DNA of 64,000 nucleotides from Chitinophagales bacterium (GTDB lineage: Bacteria; Bacteroidota; Bacteroidia; Chitinophagales; Chitinophagaceae), in contig JACJXP010000001.1 of NCBI GenBank assembly GCA_020636575.1, forward strand, positions 1,498,000 to 1,561,999, written 5' to 3'. Of the stretch, positions 23,737 to 32,308 are shown in pieces; position 1 is the first letter of the stretch; every line of letters starts with the position of its first letter. Both the position numbers and the translations under genes were made by a program. A model generated the notes under the pieces. That model did no database searches. It was not told the DNA's origin and saw nothing but the letters and a program-made list of their open reading frames with translations.

Positions 23737-24447
23737 ATGAAACGGGTTTTGCTCTTCACTTTAGCAGTATTGCCATTTAATATCTCTGGCGTAATTTCCC
23801 AGGTTGTTGGCACCGGATTTCAATCAGGCTCAACTGTTCAAAGCAGACTAACGGTGTACAACATTCTTCCTCCTTTCGAAGAAAAGATCGACATACAGAA
23901 AATGTTTGAAAAACAGGAATGGATACCGGCGAGGATTTCATTCAAAAGCGGAAGACCAGATATGCGGGTCAAAGCGATCTTCGATAAGTATGAAGGGGAT
24001 CTTTATTATTTTGAGAATAACAAGATCATGGAGTTTGTTGATCCGGTCTCGGAATTTCTTTTAAGGGTTCCCTATAAAAGTGACAGCCTCAACTTTTTAT
24101 TCCGGAGATTTTTCCCTTCCATTGAAAAAAACACTGAAAGTACTTTTTACCGGGTAATAGTACACGGCAGGTTTCAGCTACTTTGCTGTGAGGAGAAAAG
24201 CATAGAACTCGTCAGGGATCAATCTGTTTTAGAGGGTAAGATCAAGAAACACCAGGCGAAAGCCTATTTTGCGTATACCCCTGATAATAAGATGCATCTT
24301 ATCAGTCTTGATGAAGGAAGGTTGAAAAAAGAACTTTCCGCATACCAACAAATTATTGAAAAGATCCTTCATGGTAAGAAATTAAAGATCCGGAACGAAT
24401 CTCAACTGGTTGATCTCTTTATCGATCTGAATAACTATAACGAATAG
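23737..24447 (+). CDS. hypothetical secreted protein
   Basis: 236-residue protein beginning with a signal peptide (MKRVLLFTLAVLPFNISGVISQ), then a mature domain that I do not recognise. Mature features: GTGFQSGSTVQSRLTVYNIL, a beta-strand-rich region with VKAIFDKYEGDLYYFENNK (residues ~80-98), and a helical C-terminus with LSAYQQIIEKILHGKKL and LVDLFIDLNNYNE. The pattern 'YFENNKIMEFVDPVSEFLL' resembles uncharacterised Bacteroidota proteins of lineage-restricted families. Cys pair LLCCEE is unusual for a periplasmic protein. Expressed separately from OsmC (66 bases). A 6-bp stem AATAGC / GCTATT at 24443-24463 sits between it and the convergent dxs. Confidence 0.7.
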   Translation: MKRVLLFTLAVLPFNISGVISQVVGTGFQSGSTVQSRLTVYNILPPFEEKIDIQKMFEKQEWIPARISFKSGRPDMRVKAIFDKYEGDLYYFENNKIMEFVDPVSEFLLRVPYKSDSLNFLFRRFFPSIEKNTESTFYRVIVHGRFQLLCCEEKSIELVRDQSVLEGKIKKHQAKAYFAYTPDNKMHLISLDEGRLKKELSAYQQIIEKILHGKKLKIRNESQLVDLFIDLNNYNE

Positions 24448-24466
24448 CCAATAATTAGCTATTTAA

Positions 24467-26404
24467 TTAACTGAGGGTAGTTGTAGTGAATTTGTGAGCA
24501 GGTTGTAACAATTTTCTTACACAATCTTTAATTGCTTCAGCATCATAGCCACATTCATGATAAAGTTGATTAGGGGTACCATGCTCAACAAGCCTGTCTG
24601 GGATGCCAAGTATTTTAACTTCAGCCTGGTAGTTATTTGCATTCATGAATTCAAGTATAGCAGATCCAAAGCCACCTACAACTGTACCATCTTCAACAGT
24701 AACTATTTTATCAAATTGGCTGAACACTTCATGCAGTAAGTCTTCATCAAGCGGCTTTACAAAACGCATATCATAATGGGCAGGATTTACACCTTCACTT
24801 TTAAGATCACGGATGGCAGCAGCTGCAAAATTTCCCGGATGCCCTATTGTAAGTATGGCAATATCTTTTCCATCCTTAAGCTTTCTTCCTTTTCCGATTT
24901 CAACTGCTTTCATTTCAGTTTTCCATTCTGGCATCACACCCTGGCCTCTTGGATACCGGATCACAAAAGGTAGCCCTGTAGAATCCAGTTGTGCGGTGTA
25001 CATCAGGTTCCTTAACTCACTTTCATTCATTGGGGCGCTAACGATCATATTGGGGATACAGCGCATATAAGCAATATCATAACAACCATGATGCGTGGGG
25101 CCATCATCACCTACAAGACCGGCACGGTCAAGACAAAAAACAACGGGTAGTTTTTGAATAGCCACATCATGGATCACAGAATCATAGGCCCGCTGCATAA
25201 ATGAAGAATAGATATTGCAGAACACCCTTAAGCCCTGTGTGGCCATTCCCGCACTTAGTGTTACAGCATGTTGTTCTGCTATACCCACATCAAATGCCCG
25301 GTCAGGCATTTTCTCCATCATATATTTTAGCGAAGAACCGGAAGGCATGGCTGGTGTTATTCCAAAAACCCTATCATTTTTTTCCGCCAGTTCAACCATC
25401 GTATGCCCAAATACATCCTGGTATTTAGGCGGCTGTGGCAGATCATATTTTTTCTTGTGAATTTCTCCGGTTACTTTATCAAAGAGGCCGGGAGCATGCC
25501 ACTTGGTCTGGTCTTTTTCCGCCAGGGCATAACCCTTTCCTTTTGTAGTGACGATGTGCAAAAGCTTTGGCCCCGGAATTTCCCGAAGGTCATTCAGGGT
25601 GTCAACCAATTTAGCAATATTATGGCCATCAATAGGTCCAAAATAGCGAAGCTTCAAAGCTTCAAAAAGATTGGAGCTACTGCTTACCATACCTTTCAGC
25701 CCTTCAGTAAGCTTATGTGCCATTTTACGGCTAAAGTCTTTTCCCACCGGGAGCTTACCTAGCATCTTCCATACATCGTCTTTTACTTTATTATAAGTAG
25801 GGGAAGTAGCAATATCGGTCAGGTATTCTTTTAAAGCGCCAACATTTGGGTCAATACCCATACAATTGTCATTGAGAACGATCAGCATATCTGCATCTGC
25901 CACACCTGCATGATTCATACCTTCAAATGCAAGTCCGGCTGTCATGGCACCATCTCCTATCACTGCAACGATTTTCCGCTCTTTTTCACCATTATATTTT
26001 GCAGCCATAGCCATACCAAGAGCTGCTGAAATTGATGTAGAAGAGTGGCCCACTCCAAAACAATCATACTCACTTTCACTTCTTTTAGGGAAGCCGCTAA
26101 GCCCTTTATATTTCCGGTTTGTAACAAACTCATCCCTGCGGCCGGTGAGTATTTTGTGGCCATATGCCTGGTGTCCTACGTCCCAAACCAATTGATCATA
26201 AGGAGTATTATAAACGTAATGTAAGGCTGTTGTAAGTTCTACTACGCCTAAACTAGCCCCAAAATGGCCTCCATGAACACTTACTACATCAATGATATAT
26301 TGCCGGAGTTCATCACAAAGCTGGTGTAATTTTTCTCTGGGTAATTTTTTCAGATCAGCCGGAGAATCAATCGATTGTAAAAGAGGTCCGGGGGTTATTT
26401 CCAT
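24467..26404 (-). CDS. dxs: 1-deoxy-D-xylulose-5-phosphate synthase
   Basis: First enzyme of the MEP isoprenoid pathway: condenses pyruvate and glyceraldehyde-3-phosphate with thiamine diphosphate. About 645 residues from the ATG at 26404 (MEITPGPLLQSIDSPADLKK); a longer TTG start at 26425 is less likely. Motifs: VHGGHFGASLGVVELTTALH, WDVGHQAYGHKILTGR, the TPP/Mg site IGDGAMTAGLAFEGMN ending in LNDN, KLLHIVTTKGKGY, and in the pyrimidine domain FDVGIAEQHAVTLSAG and LDRAGLVGDDGPTHHG. The C-terminal domain ends VEDGTVVGGFGSAI...LGIPDRLVEHG. Supplies isoprenoids, including undecaprenyl phosphate for the WecA-like enzyme and, if used, precursors for GGGPS nearby. Confidence 0.97.
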   Translation of the reverse strand: MEITPGPLLQSIDSPADLKKLPREKLHQLCDELRQYIIDVVSVHGGHFGASLGVVELTTALHYVYNTPYDQLVWDVGHQAYGHKILTGRRDEFVTNRKYKGLSGFPKRSESEYDCFGVGHSSTSISAALGMAMAAKYNGEKERKIVAVIGDGAMTAGLAFEGMNHAGVADADMLIVLNDNCMGIDPNVGALKEYLTDIATSPTYNKVKDDVWKMLGKLPVGKDFSRKMAHKLTEGLKGMVSSSSNLFEALKLRYFGPIDGHNIAKLVDTLNDLREIPGPKLLHIVTTKGKGYALAEKDQTKWHAPGLFDKVTGEIHKKKYDLPQPPKYQDVFGHTMVELAEKNDRVFGITPAMPSGSSLKYMMEKMPDRAFDVGIAEQHAVTLSAGMATQGLRVFCNIYSSFMQRAYDSVIHDVAIQKLPVVFCLDRAGLVGDDGPTHHGCYDIAYMRCIPNMIVSAPMNESELRNLMYTAQLDSTGLPFVIRYPRGQGVMPEWKTEMKAVEIGKGRKLKDGKDIAILTIGHPGNFAAAAIRDLKSEGVNPAHYDMRFVKPLDEDLLHEVFSQFDKIVTVEDGTVVGGFGSAILEFMNANNYQAEVKILGIPDRLVEHGTPNQLYHECGYDAEAIKDCVRKLLQPAHKFTTTTLS

Positions 26405-26592
26405 GATATTCAATTGGCTGGACAAAAATACTATTTAAAGCCGATGGTTTATAGAACTAACTTTAACAAATAACATTTTAATTGGTTTACAAGGCTATTT
26501 TATCCATTTGACGTTCAATTTTACCATTAGTCAAAAGAAAGCATACTGCTAGCTGAATACATATATTTTTGGAATTCTATATTTTGCCCTGA

Positions 26593-27642
26593 ATGACAAA
26601 GAACAAACTTTATTGGGTATTACAAATTGCAGGTTGGGGTCTGGTAGGTATGGTGATGCTCCTGTTTGCCCATATTTATGATGTACAGATACCTACTCAT
26701 ATACTACTTTGGCGCATTGTGATCGTCTTTTTTTCCGGTATTGCGGTTACCCATATACTCAGGTTTGTGATCAAATGGGGAAACATGTTATTACTGCCGC
26801 TTGAAAAAGCACTTCCCCGCCTTATCATATCAGTGATTAGTGCTTCCTTACTTTTTAGTCTTATTGTTACAACTTCCATTGACCTGTTTCATCTTTCTAT
26901 GTCAAAAGGGAGTAATATTTCTTTTACACAAAAAGTATTGGGTTCTACGTTTGATTATGGGCTGTACATCTTACCCTGGTCAATGATCTATTATTTCTAT
27001 CATTATTATGCAAAGAGCCAAAAGCAGCAATTGGATACATTGAAACTGGAATCATTGGTAAAAGAACTGGAGTTGAAAACTATCAAAGCTCATATTAATC
27101 CTCACTTCATTTTTAATTCATTGAACAGTATCCGGGCATTGGTGGATGAAAATCCCCAGCGGGCCAGGAGGGCGGTGACTGAGTTAAGCAATATTCTTCG
27201 CAGCAGTATGCAAACCGAAACAATGGAAACAGTTTCATTTGATAAGGAGCTGTCTATTGTAAAGGATTACCTGGCATTGGAAAATATGAGATTTGAAGAC
27301 AGGTTGAATATAGAATATGATATTGATGATAAAACACTCTGTCTTCCTGTACCTCCCATGATGTTACAGACACTGGCTGAAAATGCGATCAAGCATGGCA
27401 TCAGCCGGCAAATAAAGGGAGGTGTTATTCGTATCATTTCTGGATTTGATAATGGCAATCACATATTGGTTGTGCAAAATACCGGTCAGTTAAGCGGAAA
27501 AGTGAACCCTGAGGGTTTTGGATTATCCAGTACCACCAATCGCCTTAATTTGCTGTATGGTGAAAAGGCCAGGTTTGAAATAAGGCAGGTAAATGGATCA
27601 TTGGTGGAAGCAAGAGTAGAGCTACCTGTAGAAACAACTTAA
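26593..27642 (+). CDS. LytS/YehU-type sensor histidine kinase
   Basis: 349-residue integral-membrane kinase. Four predicted membrane helices fill residues ~5-140 (first YWVLQIAGWGLVGMVMLLFA), then a coiled linker KSQKQQLDTLKLESLVKELEL and the His-kinase domain of the LytS type: phospho-His in KAHINPHFIFNSLNSIRALV (His about residue 170), and an HATPase with LENMRFEDRLNIEYD, PMMLQTLAENAIKHG (N-box) and GFGLSSTTNRLNLLYG (G-box). No periplasmic sensing domain is visible, so the membrane part is likely the sensor. Paired with the LytTR regulator 37 bases downstream. Confidence 0.92.
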   Translation: MTKNKLYWVLQIAGWGLVGMVMLLFAHIYDVQIPTHILLWRIVIVFFSGIAVTHILRFVIKWGNMLLLPLEKALPRLIISVISASLLFSLIVTTSIDLFHLSMSKGSNISFTQKVLGSTFDYGLYILPWSMIYYFYHYYAKSQKQQLDTLKLESLVKELELKTIKAHINPHFIFNSLNSIRALVDENPQRARRAVTELSNILRSSMQTETMETVSFDKELSIVKDYLALENMRFEDRLNIEYDIDDKTLCLPVPPMMLQTLAENAIKHGISRQIKGGVIRIISGFDNGNHILVVQNTGQLSGKVNPEGFGLSSTTNRLNLLYGEKARFEIRQVNGSLVEARVELPVETT

Positions 27643-27679
27643 AACCACACTCAATTTTATAATTAAATAGAATGATTAT

Positions 27680-28408
27680 ATGAGAGCAATAATAATAGAT
27701 GATGAACGATTGGCCAGAACCGAGCTGAAGAAATTGTTGCAGGATTTTCCTGAAATTGAAATAGTAGATGAAGCTACAAATGCAGAAGAAGGGATAACGA
27801 AAATTGAAGGCCAGCAGCCGGATCTTATTTTTCTCGATATCCAGATGCCGGGTAAAACAGGCTTTGATATGCTTGCTGAATTGGAAAGAGCACCTCATGT
27901 GATCTTTACAACTGCTTATGATGAGTTTGCCCTCAGGGCATTCCAGGTAAATGCATTGGATTACCTGCTAAAGCCGGTAGAACCCAAACGTTTGGCCGAT
28001 GCGATAAGTAAATTGCAGCAGCATGTTGAAAAAGAACCAAAAGCTGAAGCAGAACATTTTAACAATAGCTTGCTAAGTGAAAGTGACCAGGTGTTTGTAA
28101 AAGATGGTGACAGGTGCTGGTTTGTGAAGCTCAGCGATATTCGTTTATTTGAAAGTGTTGGTAATTATGCAAAGGTCTTTTTTGGAACCAATAAACCTCT
28201 TATACTTAAATCATTGAATGCATTAGAAGAAAGGCTGGATGAAAAAACTTTTTTCCGGGCAAACCGAAAGCATATTGTTAACCTGCGGATGATCGATAAA
28301 ATAGAGCCGTACTTTAACGGCGGATTGTTGCTTGAGCTAAAAGGAGGCGAAAAAATAGAAGTAAGCCGCCGCCAAACGGTTAAGTTTAAAGAGATGATGA
28401 GTTTATAA
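27680..28408 (+). CDS. LytTR-family response regulator
   Basis: 242-residue partner of the LytS-type kinase. Receiver: IIIDDERLARTELKKLL (D7/D8 acidic pocket), phospho-acceptor D53 in DLIFLDIQMPG, and Lys in DYLLKPVEPKRL. After a short linker, a LytTR DNA-binding domain (from about residue 140): DQVFVKDGDRCWFVKLSDI, FESVGNYAKVFF, FFRANRKHIVNLRMIDKIEP, ending LKGGEKIEVSRRQTVKFKEM. Regulons of LytTR proteins in Bacteroidota vary, so the target is unknown; the neighbouring M28 peptidase 25 bases downstream is a candidate. Confidence 0.93.
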   Translation: MRAIIIDDERLARTELKKLLQDFPEIEIVDEATNAEEGITKIEGQQPDLIFLDIQMPGKTGFDMLAELERAPHVIFTTAYDEFALRAFQVNALDYLLKPVEPKRLADAISKLQQHVEKEPKAEAEHFNNSLLSESDQVFVKDGDRCWFVKLSDIRLFESVGNYAKVFFGTNKPLILKSLNALEERLDEKTFFRANRKHIVNLRMIDKIEPYFNGGLLLELKGGEKIEVSRRQTVKFKEMMSL

Positions 28409-28433
28409 CCCACACTAAATTATTTATAACTGT

Positions 28434-29756
28434 ATGAACAAACTGGTTTCAGGAAAGGTATGCTTAGCGGCATCAGCCTTTTTTTTATGTATTGCCTGCA
28501 AATCGCAGCAGGGTGCATCAAAGAATGAAGATCTGTTAAATAAGATCATAACTGTTAAAGATGTAAAAAGGGTTGAAAGTACTTTAGCATCTGATGATAT
28601 GCGGGGCAGAAGAACTTTTACACCTGATATAGATAAGGCTGCTGATTTTATTGCGGCAGAGTTTGCTGCAGCAAAACTCGACAAACTTCCCGGCGCCAAT
28701 AGTTATAAACAGGAGTTTGCATTGATAAGAGCAACAGCTCAATCACAATCTGCAGTTTTGGATGGACAAAGTATTGACAACAAGAATATACTGGTGATCA
28801 CTACAAAGGAACAATTAAAGATCACAGAAACTTCCGGATACGAAAAGGTTTTTATCAAGCAGGGTACTAATCTTCAAAGAGAGGCCCGGGGTCTTTTACA
28901 GGGGAAAAAAAACCTGCTTGTGCTGGTGGATGAATCCTTTGCTAACAGCTTAGGTAATCTTGGCCGGTTAAAAAATTCCATGTTCGGCATGGATAATAAC
29001 CTTGTGTTTGTTGTAAGCAATACGGATCCTAAAACATTTACCATTGAAGCTACTCATGAAATAAAAGAACAGCCACTGGCAAACGTAGTGGCCATGATAC
29101 CGGGAAAAAGTAAGAAAGATGAGTATGTCGTCTTTTCGGGGCATTATGATCACCTGGGGGTTCGTAAACCGGTAGATGGAGATTCTATTTACAATGGCGC
29201 CAATGATGACGCTGCAGGAACAACAGCGATGATCATGCTGGCAAAATATTTTAAAGCATTGGCCAATAATGAACGGACCATTTTATTTGCGGCATTCACG
29301 GCGGAAGAAATAGGAGGTTTTGGCTCCCGTTATTTTTCTCAGCAACTGGACCCTGAGAAAGTTGTTGCTATGTTCAATATAGAAATGATCGGTACGGATA
29401 GTAAATGGGGAAAGAACTCTGCCTACATAACTGGTTATGAAAAAACAGACATGGGAACTATGTTGCAAAAGAACCTGGAAGGAAGTGGGTTTACTTTTTA
29501 TCCTGATCCTTACCCGCAGCAACAATTATTCTATCGTTCAGATAATGCCACCCTGGCAAGATTGGGTGTGCCGGCACATACTATCTCTACTTCAAAAATG
29601 GATAACGAACCAAATTATCACAAAATGAGTGATGAAGTAGAAACACTGGACCTGGAAAACATGACAGAGATCATTAAAGCCATTGCCATCAGTTCAACAA
29701 GTATTATAGCAGGAAAAGAAACACCATCGAGAGTAAAGGTGGAGGAGTTGCGATAG
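28434..29756 (+). CDS. M28-family metallopeptidase lipoprotein
   Basis: Zinc-dependent aminopeptidase-like enzyme of 440 residues. N-terminal signal MNKLVSGKVCLAASAFFLCIAC fits a lipoprotein with Cys at 22, though LCIAC is a non-canonical lipobox. A PA-like insertion lies in residues ~100-210, then the M28 core: YVVFSGHYDHLGV (first Zn His/Asp), IYNGANDDAAGTTAM (bridging Asp), LFAAFTAEEIGGFGS (catalytic Glu and Zn Glu), IEMIGTDSKWG (Asp) and PAHTISTSKMDNEPNYH (His). All five metal positions appear present. Works at the cell envelope on peptides; substrate unknown. It follows the LytTR regulator by 25 bases and converges on the hypothetical membrane gene. Confidence 0.9.
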   Translation: MNKLVSGKVCLAASAFFLCIACKSQQGASKNEDLLNKIITVKDVKRVESTLASDDMRGRRTFTPDIDKAADFIAAEFAAAKLDKLPGANSYKQEFALIRATAQSQSAVLDGQSIDNKNILVITTKEQLKITETSGYEKVFIKQGTNLQREARGLLQGKKNLLVLVDESFANSLGNLGRLKNSMFGMDNNLVFVVSNTDPKTFTIEATHEIKEQPLANVVAMIPGKSKKDEYVVFSGHYDHLGVRKPVDGDSIYNGANDDAAGTTAMIMLAKYFKALANNERTILFAAFTAEEIGGFGSRYFSQQLDPEKVVAMFNIEMIGTDSKWGKNSAYITGYEKTDMGTMLQKNLEGSGFTFYPDPYPQQQLFYRSDNATLARLGVPAHTISTSKMDNEPNYHKMSDEVETLDLENMTEIIKAIAISSTSIIAGKETPSRVKVEELR

Positions 29757-29762
29757 TTTTTG

Positions 29763-30287
29763 TTAGGAAAGGGATTTAAAAATAGGGTACAACACTTCTT
29801 TTATTTTAAGCTTTTTGCTGCTCACCTTTCTGGCTAATGTACACATCCAAAACTCATAAATGGGCATAAAAAAAGAGGTGACAATAATTTTTTTTCCTGT
29901 TTCGTTAGTAAATGAGAAATATTCTAAATCACACCAAGGAAGTTTACTGTTATTATGATTTTGAATAAGCTTTATTTCAATTATTTCATGTGTGTTTAAT
30001 TCAATCACATAGCCGGTTTTTTCATCTTCAAATCGAAGTTTATTATATGTGATAACAAATTTTTTATTGATTGAGTGGTTGTAATATCTAAAGAAAATGA
30101 CGACACTTGGTATAGATAAAAAAGAAAAAAATGTATTTGCAAATAGAAATGCGGCTATTTGATTTCCTTTTATAACTACAGGTAAAGTCCAGATTATAAC
30201 GAGAATATGCATGATAACAGAAACCCAAATCAGTATTGTTTGGGATATTATTTTCTTACGGGAGGCTTTAAAGATTTGTTCCTTCAC
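29763..30287 (-). CDS. hypothetical membrane protein with PH-like C-terminal domain
   Basis: 174-residue protein, A+T-rich. Two membrane segments (ILIWVSVIMHILVIIWTLPVV and AAFLFANTFFSFLSIPSVVI) with a short loop, then about 100 residues of alternating strands (KKFVITYNKLRFEDEKTGY, IELNTHEIIEIKLIQNH, YFSFTNETGKKIIVTSF) ending in a helix FWMCTLARKV, a layout like bacterial PH-type membrane proteins. No catalytic motif. Start ATG at 30287; no obvious operon partner (GGGPS is 42 bases upstream on the same strand). The family is unknown to me. Confidence 0.65.
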   Translation of the reverse strand: MKEQIFKASRKKIISQTILIWVSVIMHILVIIWTLPVVIKGNQIAAFLFANTFFSFLSIPSVVIFFRYYNHSINKKFVITYNKLRFEDEKTGYVIELNTHEIIEIKLIQNHNNSKLPWCDLEYFSFTNETGKKIIVTSFFMPIYEFWMCTLARKVSSKKLKIKEVLYPIFKSLS

Positions 30288-30328
30288 TTAAAACTAAAAG
30301 GGTATAAAAAGATAAGCGCCAATTTTTA

Positions 30329-31087
30329 TTAAATAACTTTCACCGGCACACTATGCACCGCAGCACTCATTTCTTGTATAAGAGAGGCGTCTTTTTCAAT
30401 GGCATTACCTACCACAATTACATCAGCGCCTGCCTTGCAATTCAGGTAAGCTTTTTCAGGCTCGGTAATACCGCCGCCGATAATTAAAGGAGCTTCTATA
30501 TGGTCAGCAACGATCTTTATCATGCTTTCCGTAATAGGTCTTTTGGCGCCGCTGCCGGCATCCATATAGATCAGTTTCATGCCCAGCATTTCGCCGGCCA
30601 TTGCGGTACACATAGCGATCTCATTTTTATCAGCAGGAATGGGTGTTGCATTACTGATGTATGAAACAGTTGTTGGAGCACCGCCATCCACCACAATATA
30701 CCCGGTAGGCATTATTTCCAGTCCGCTTTGTCTTATGAAAGGAGCTGAAACAACATGCTGTCCTATTAGTAGCTCAGGGTTTCTGCCGGAAATAAGGGAC
30801 AAGTATAATAAAGCATCAGCATGTTTGCTGATCTGCGATGGACTTCCGGGAAAAAGTATTACAGGAATAGAACAATGCTGTTTGATGTGCTGCACACATT
30901 CGTCCAAATGATTGGAAATAACCAGGCTACCGCCTACCAGCAGATAGTCCACTTTGGCAGAAACAGATAGCTCTATTAATTCATCCAGCAAAGCTTTATC
31001 CACTTTGTCAGGATCGATCAGTACGGCGAATGATTTTTTCCCCTGTTTCTTTTTTTCCGCTAATGTGTTGTAAATAACTGACTTCAT
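30329..31087 (-). CDS. geranylgeranylglyceryl/heptaprenylglyceryl phosphate synthase family
   Basis: TIM-barrel prenyltransferase of the GGGPS/PcrB family, group II (252 residues), which joins a polyprenyl diphosphate to glycerol-1-phosphate, a reaction best known from archaeal membrane lipid synthesis. Motifs: AVLIDPDKVDKALLDELI (phosphate-binding start), DYLLVGGSLVISNHLDECV, PVILFPGSPSQISKHADA, IYMDAGSGAKRPI and PLIIGGGITEPEKAYLNC, with GADVIVVGNAIEKD. Bacteroidota homologues form a known bacterial group whose product role is still debated. No glycerol-1-phosphate dehydrogenase gene is in the window. Located next to DUF2490, separated by a terminator, so independently transcribed. Confidence 0.9.
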   Translation of the reverse strand: MKSVIYNTLAEKKKQGKKSFAVLIDPDKVDKALLDELIELSVSAKVDYLLVGGSLVISNHLDECVQHIKQHCSIPVILFPGSPSQISKHADALLYLSLISGRNPELLIGQHVVSAPFIRQSGLEIMPTGYIVVDGGAPTTVSYISNATPIPADKNEIAMCTAMAGEMLGMKLIYMDAGSGAKRPITESMIKIVADHIEAPLIIGGGITEPEKAYLNCKAGADVIVVGNAIEKDASLIQEMSAAVHSVPVKVI

Positions 31088-31119
31088 CCGGTACTACTTG
31101 ATATGCAAAAATGCGAAAA

Positions 31120-31150
31120 AATGCCGGGTTTCAATCAGTTATCCGGCATT
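31120..31150 (-). terminator. terminator after the DUF2490 gene
   Basis: Perfect 8-bp stem AATGCCGG / CCGGCATT with a 15-base loop, followed on the minus strand by TTTTT. It stands between the DUF2490 stop (31156) and the GGGPS start (31087). Confidence 0.75.
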
Positions 31151-31155
31151 CCTTT

Positions 31156-31881
31156 TTATAGCTTAAAATACATAGCTAATTGTAAAACATGGTTATTGGT
31201 AAAAGCATTGCCTTTTCCGTTCACATACTGGTTCATATAACCGATCTCCAGGTCGGCTTTACTGTGCAGGCGATAGCCGGTAGCGATATAAAACCGGTTT
31301 TGGTCAAATACTTTTCCATTCACTTTAGAGCTATTTCCAACATTCAGAAATACTTCGTTCTGCAAAGCGGCAAAAAAGCCCCTGGTAAATTCAGTTTGCT
31401 TTTGAAGGGGTAATATATTCCTGATAAAATACCGGAACCGGTTTACATAAAAGTTGTTGCCGCTTTGTGCATTGCCATTCACCACCGGGTTGCCAATGAA
31501 TCTTTGCTCCACCCGGAAGCGATGTGCTACATTCAATTTTTTGATCTTATAACTTAGGATCAATTGCTCCCACAACCTATGTTCAGGTACATAGCCTGCC
31601 TGGCCATTGATCGTTCTCCTGTTACTGATATAAGCATAACCTGCTGTGATCGTCAGCTTTTTATTCAAATGATAGTTCAGGCCAGACCGTAGTAATGTTG
31701 TTTGCAATTGCTTTATATCGGCGCTGCTACGAAACTGGAAGTCTGAATGAATACTTGTCTTTTTTCCGGTCTTGATCGTATTGAAATCTGCCAGCCAGCC
31801 GCTAAACTGTGACTGTCCATAAGTGGAAATAAACAGGGTACCGACAAATACAATACATAGGGATAGAATCTTCTTTTGCAT
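31156..31881 (-). CDS. DUF2490 outer-membrane-like protein
   Basis: About 241 residues from the ATG at 31881 (a TTG at 31887 adds two). Signal peptide MQKKILSLCIVFVGTLFISTYGQ, then a beta-rich domain with many aromatic, alternating strands: FSGWLADFNTIKTG, LRSGLNYHLNKKLTITAGYA, EHRLWEQLILSYKIKKLN, NFYVNRFRYFIR, QNRFYIATGYRL and a last strand ending QLAMYFKL. This strand pattern with a terminal aromatic residue is that of an outer-membrane barrel, and the family is DUF2490. Function unknown. The upstream gap to nrdJ shows no strong -33/-7 pair for it. Confidence 0.82.
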   Translation of the reverse strand: MQKKILSLCIVFVGTLFISTYGQSQFSGWLADFNTIKTGKKTSIHSDFQFRSSADIKQLQTTLLRSGLNYHLNKKLTITAGYAYISNRRTINGQAGYVPEHRLWEQLILSYKIKKLNVAHRFRVEQRFIGNPVVNGNAQSGNNFYVNRFRYFIRNILPLQKQTEFTRGFFAALQNEVFLNVGNSSKVNGKVFDQNRFYIATGYRLHSKADLEIGYMNQYVNGKGNAFTNNHVLQLAMYFKL

Positions 31882-32181
31882 ACGCAAAAAAACAAAATCT
31901 TAATGTTATTTAATTTTTATCGTTCCATTAATTCTGGATTACTTGCCAGATAAGGGTTTCAGGGTACAAGAAAGCTGAAATCCTTTATGGGAAAGAGTTT
32001 CATGAGATGAGCACTCAAAAAACCTTGCCTGTTTTGGGTTTCACGAAAGGTGAGGCAGACAAAATATTTTTTAATGTTTGAAGACGAAATTTCCAAAAAA
32101 AAATGCCCCAAAAAAAAGTGAGGTTTGTGAAAAAAACCTGCAATGCAATACAGAAAAGCGTTCCGGGATTTTGGCAAAGTC

Positions 32182-32190
32182 TTATCCACA
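32182..32190 (+). promoter_or_regulatory. perfect DnaA box upstream of nrdJ
   Basis: TTATCCACA, exact consensus, 21 bases before the -33 element of the nrdJ promoter. DnaA is known to regulate the unrelated nrdAB operon of E. coli, so a replication-linked role is plausible but unproven. Confidence 0.4.
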
Positions 32191-32210
32191 CATTGTGAAT
32201 ATTTGAAGGT

Positions 32211-32240
32211 TTGAATTTCCTTTTATAAAAAATACTTTCG
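32211..32240 (+). promoter_or_regulatory. nrdJ promoter
   Basis: TTG at 32211-32213, 19-base spacer, TACTTTCG at 32233-32240 (seven of eight matches to TAnnTTTG). Predicted start near 32246-32247. Confidence 0.65.
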
Positions 32241-32245
32241 TAACA

Positions 32246-32265
32246 GACCTTTCGCCAGAGAGGTC
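32246..32265 (+). promoter_or_regulatory. 5'-terminal hairpin of the nrdJ transcript
   Basis: 8-bp stem GACCTTTC / GAGAGGTC (one G-U pair) with loop GCCA, starting at the predicted first transcribed base. Such 5'-end hairpins can stabilise mRNA; the role here is inference. Confidence 0.5.
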
Positions 32266-32308
32266 AAAAAGAACCAGGACCAATAACCCCGTTAAATTCT
32301 TTTTAGTT

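Larger units (their letters stand above)
31882..32308. other. intergenic region upstream of nrdJ (427 bases)
   Basis: Holds the DnaA box (32182-32190), the nrdJ promoter (32211-32240) and the 5' hairpin (32246-32265). No ORF of note, no B12-box riboswitch and no tandem NrdR boxes that I can see. The first part (31882-32180) is A/T-rich, with runs of A such as at 32095-32103 and 32111-32117; I see no further structure there. Confidence 0.5.

Noticed and set aside
31882..32308. Cobalamin riboswitch upstream of nrdJ
   Set aside because: No B12-box-like core or long folded leader; the predicted leader is only about 60 bases.
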